Below are positions 61,798 to 64,000 of a stretch of 64,000 nucleotides of DNA, one piece after another. The notes under the pieces are model-generated. The model was given only the letters and a program-made list of their open reading frames with translations, made no database searches and had not been told where the DNA came from. The DNA lies in assembly GCF_050315115.1 (NCBI RefSeq), contig NZ_JBNPOJ010000002.1, forward strand, positions 62,001 to 126,000, in the 5' to 3' direction. Made by a program: the position numbers and the translations under genes. Positions within the stretch are counted from its first letter, which is position 1; the number at the start of each line of letters is the position of its first letter. Source of the DNA: Peptoniphilus_A sp022767005. Lineage in GTDB: Bacteria > Bacillota > Clostridia > Tissierellales > Peptoniphilaceae.

Positions 61798-63102
61798 TCA
61801 GAAGAATAGATAAAGTATTGGCATTGAGATAACTATACTTAAAATTATTCTTTCAACCCAAATTATAATGTAATCTGAGAATTTTAAAGGTATTTCTGTT
61901 CCCATCATTACAGGGATTGATGCTGAGAAGAAAAGTATTTCTGATACAGATACTATTGCTACAAGCATTCTTGTTATTAGTCCAAGTCCTGCATTTGCCA
62001 CTATTGGTGCTGGTAAAAGCATTTCTGCAATACTCATACCAAGTGCTTGAGCCACCATAAGTGGTTCTTCCACTTTAGTTATTAGTGTGAAAGGATAGAA
62101 TATATATCCAATTATGTGGAAAATTGGAGTGTATTCTGCAAGTAAAAGTCCAATCATACCTACGCCTAGTAGTGAAGGCGCAATGTTAAGTGCCATTTTA
62201 AATCCATCGATAAAGTTTTCTTTTATTACAGAAAGCAATGATCCAGAATTTTTAAAAGCTGTCATTCCAGCATCTACTGCGTCAGAAAAAGCAATTTTTT
62301 TCTTTGCTTCAGGAACATATTTTTTACCTGAATAATATTCTTGTGGTTTTCTATTTAATGGGAAAATTCTAGCAGTTATTGCCGTTACTAAAAATGTTAC
62401 GAATAATGTAATCCAGAAATAAGCTAGCCAATAATCCATTATGTTCAAAGTTTTTGCCACGATAATCATAAATGTCGCAGATACTGTTGAGAATCCAGTT
62501 GCTATAATTGCAGCTTCTTTTTTTGTGTAAGTGTCTTCCAAATAAACTCTATTAGTTATTAAAAGTGCAAGAGAATAAGATCCTACGAAAGATGCAACGG
62601 CATCGACTGCTGATCTACCAGGAGTTTTAAAGACAGGTCTCATAACAGGTTCCATAAATACACCAATAAATTCCATAAGTCCAAAGCCTGTTAAAAATGC
62701 CAAAAAAACTGAACCTATTGGAACGATTGTAGTTACTGAAACCATGATTCCATTCCAAATTAGTGGAAGCATATTTTTATCAAAAATTTTTGCAGGACCT
62801 TTTTTTGTTACATACATAAATAGAAATATTAAACTCACAAGTTTTAGAACAAAGAAAACTGAGTGAAGTTTACTTTTTTGCCATGATTTTGTTTTTATTG
62901 CATATGCAATTCCTGCAAGCACCATAAATACGCCAAATACAAAATTATAGTTTGGAATCTTTTTCACAAAACTTGTAATGTGGTCAATAGGTATTGTGTT
63001 CGCATCTCCTATTTTCACAGGAACAAAAAACATAAAAATACCAAAAAGTGCGTAAATAATGAATAATGTGATATCCATAGAGTTAAATTTTTTCTTTTCC
63101 AT
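61798..63102 (-). CDS. YjiH-family nucleoside-recognition (Gate) membrane protein
   Basis: 434 residues with about 10 membrane segments. Two Gate-type blocks are seen: PLIWNGIMVSVTTIVPIGS with MEFIGVFMEPVMRPVFKTPG, and GFKMALNIAPSLLGVGMIG. Such proteins are distantly related to nucleoside transporters and spore-maturation proteins; the substrate is unknown. AAAGGGGGA precedes the ATG. Confidence 0.85.
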   Translation of the reverse strand: MEKKKFNSMDITLFIIYALFGIFMFFVPVKIGDANTIPIDHITSFVKKIPNYNFVFGVFMVLAGIAYAIKTKSWQKSKLHSVFFVLKLVSLIFLFMYVTKKGPAKIFDKNMLPLIWNGIMVSVTTIVPIGSVFLAFLTGFGLMEFIGVFMEPVMRPVFKTPGRSAVDAVASFVGSYSLALLITNRVYLEDTYTKKEAAIIATGFSTVSATFMIIVAKTLNIMDYWLAYFWITLFVTFLVTAITARIFPLNRKPQEYYSGKKYVPEAKKKIAFSDAVDAGMTAFKNSGSLLSVIKENFIDGFKMALNIAPSLLGVGMIGLLLAEYTPIFHIIGYIFYPFTLITKVEEPLMVAQALGMSIAEMLLPAPIVANAGLGLITRMLVAIVSVSEILFFSASIPVMMGTEIPLKFSDYIIIWVERIILSIVISMPILYLFF

Positions 63103-63135
63103 AAGAATCCCCCTTTATAATAATATGTTTTTTTA

Positions 63136-63144
63136 ATTATACCA
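63136..63144 (-). promoter_or_regulatory. Extended -10 promoter of the YjiH-family gene
   Basis: On the minus strand TGGTATAAT, a TG-extended -10, about 34 bases before the start codon. The -35 is weak. Confidence 0.55.
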
Positions 63145-63308
63145 CATTACTAGAAAATGAAAACGTATTTTGCAAAAAGTCGAGTTTTCTTTTGTAAAAG
63201 ATAATTATCATTGTTTTTGCACTATACTTATTATAAATAATGATCCTAAAGAACAGAATTTTTAATTATATATTCTCTAGGATCTATTTGAGACAAGTTA
63301 TTTTATTT

Positions 63309-64000
63309 TCAATGGAAGTTAACTTTTATTATGTTATCGGAATTTACTTTTTCTGTATTATAGTAATTGAAAATATCTTTTCCAAGTTTTGTAAATTTTA
63401 TTTCGCTGAAATCTTTTTTAGATTCTATAATTTCCAAGTCTTTTAAAATACTTAATAGAGAAGATTTTTCTACGTCAAATTTTTCGCCCTTTATAGAAGA
63501 TTTTTCATTTAATTTTTTCAAAAAATCAATCACAAAACTTGTGTATTTTTCATAATTTTTGCCAAAGGCAGATTTTAAAAACTCTCTATTAGAAAGAGAT
63601 TCTATCCAAATGGAAAGCTTTGTGAAGTCGTCAAAGGCTTGGTAATTGTCGGCATAATCTGTTAGATAAAGTTCTTCTGGTTCATCTTCTTGTGTAATAA
63701 GAGTCAAATATTTTTTCACCATAAAGGTAAAGTATAGCTCGATAAGTGGAAAATGCATATTTTTAAAGGTTTTAACATTCCTTATTGGAATTAAGTTAAT
63801 TGACTTTGCAAATTTTTCGAGCATGGCAGGAGACAAGTCCCAAGATTTTAATTTATTTACATAATTCATGTCTAAAAAAGTAAGAAAGTTATCAAAATTT
63901 TCTATAAATGTATTTCCAAACACAAATTTTTTATTTTTTGAAAGTATGAGTAAAATATCGTCATCAAAATAAAACCCACCTTCGCTATTTTTTAAAAGAT
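63309..64000 (-). CDS. Protein of unknown function, 5' truncated by the window edge
   Basis: The frame is open from the window end to the stop at 63309 (about 230 codons visible), so the start lies beyond base 64000. The GTG at 63923 is not a credible start because the frame continues upstream without interruption and no ribosome site precedes it. The sequence is soluble and rich in Phe, Leu, Lys and Asp. The C-terminal part (LLSILKDLEIIESKKDFSEIKFTKLGKDIF split here as two adjoining pieces, LLSILKDLEIIESKKD and FSEIKFTKLGKDIF) recalls a winged-helix arrangement. No family was recognised. Confidence 0.65.
   Translation of the reverse strand, partial: LLKNSEGGFYFDDDILLILSKNKKFVFGNTFIENFDNFLTFLDMNYVNKLKSWDLSPAMLEKFAKSINLIPIRNVKTFKNMHFPLIELYFTFMVKKYLTLITQEDEPEELYLTDYADNYQAFDDFTKLSIWIESLSNREFLKSAFGKNYEKYTSFVIDFLKKLNEKSSIKGEKFDVEKSSLLSILKDLEIIESKKDFSEIKFTKLGKDIFNYYNTEKVNSDNIIKVNFH

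Noticed and set aside
63923..64000. Gene start at GTG 63923 for the last minus-strand gene
   Set aside because: The frame stays open to the window edge without a ribosome site at 63923, so the gene is treated as truncated.

Overview
The window is 64 kb of AT-rich DNA (roughly one third G+C) with short intergenic gaps, strong Shine-Dalgarno sites, T-box leaders and frequent intrinsic terminators. This points to a low-GC Gram-positive anaerobe. The gene mix (peptide and amino-acid use, ACT/DUF711 pair, selenium-cofactor genes, heterodimeric ABC exporters) resembles anaerobic cocci of the Tissierellia such as Peptoniphilus or Anaerococcus. That placement is inference. No phage, insertion sequence, CRISPR array or replication origin was seen.

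Layout. 1-5.8 kb: 3' end of a phzF-like gene, a small membrane protein, tRNA-Thr(CGT), glycerol kinase, a UPF0597/CyuA-type Fe-S protein and an Lsa-type ABC-F ATPase bracketed by a short direct repeat. 6-10.3 kb: secreted TraB/GumN protein with SLH-like repeats, a CobD/HisC-like aminotransferase, threonine aldolase and a Ric-type di-iron repair protein. 10.5-14.1 kb: a copper operon (CopA with a CopZ-like C-terminal fusion, CsoR, lipoprotein) behind a CsoR-like operator. 14.1-17.5 kb: a phospholipase D-like protein and a GntR/YtrA-regulated ABC exporter.

17.7-28.8 kb is the most unusual part: a LysR regulator divergent from nine catabolic genes (CoA-acylating aldehyde dehydrogenase, ThDP enzyme, three-gene TRAP transporter, shikimate dehydrogenase-like protein, IolE-like TIM barrel, HMG-CoA-lyase-like protein, isocitrate-lyase/PEP-mutase-like lyase). 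No pathway I know has this set. Its logic resembles inositol catabolism applied to an imported carboxylic acid.

28.9-34.7 kb: argGH and an amino-acid ABC importer run divergently, each behind its own T-box with an arginine-type specifier. 34.8-45.1 kb: a heterodimeric ABC exporter, small proteins, tadA, the selD-yedF-DUF3343-cysteine desulfurase selenium set, DegV and a MATE pump. 45.2-59.2 kb: amino-acid and peptide metabolism (PuuD-like hydrolase, ACT/DUF711, APC permease, amidohydrolases, PepT, M20 hydrolase), fRMsr, nitroreductase, a DUF188-thioredoxin-fold fusion and an LCP cell-wall enzyme. 59.2-64 kb: DUF296 protein, methylglyoxal synthase, the rpsF-ssb-rpsR operon with its S6:S18 leader, a YjiH-type membrane protein and a truncated unknown gene.

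All motif calls were made by eye. No database search was run.
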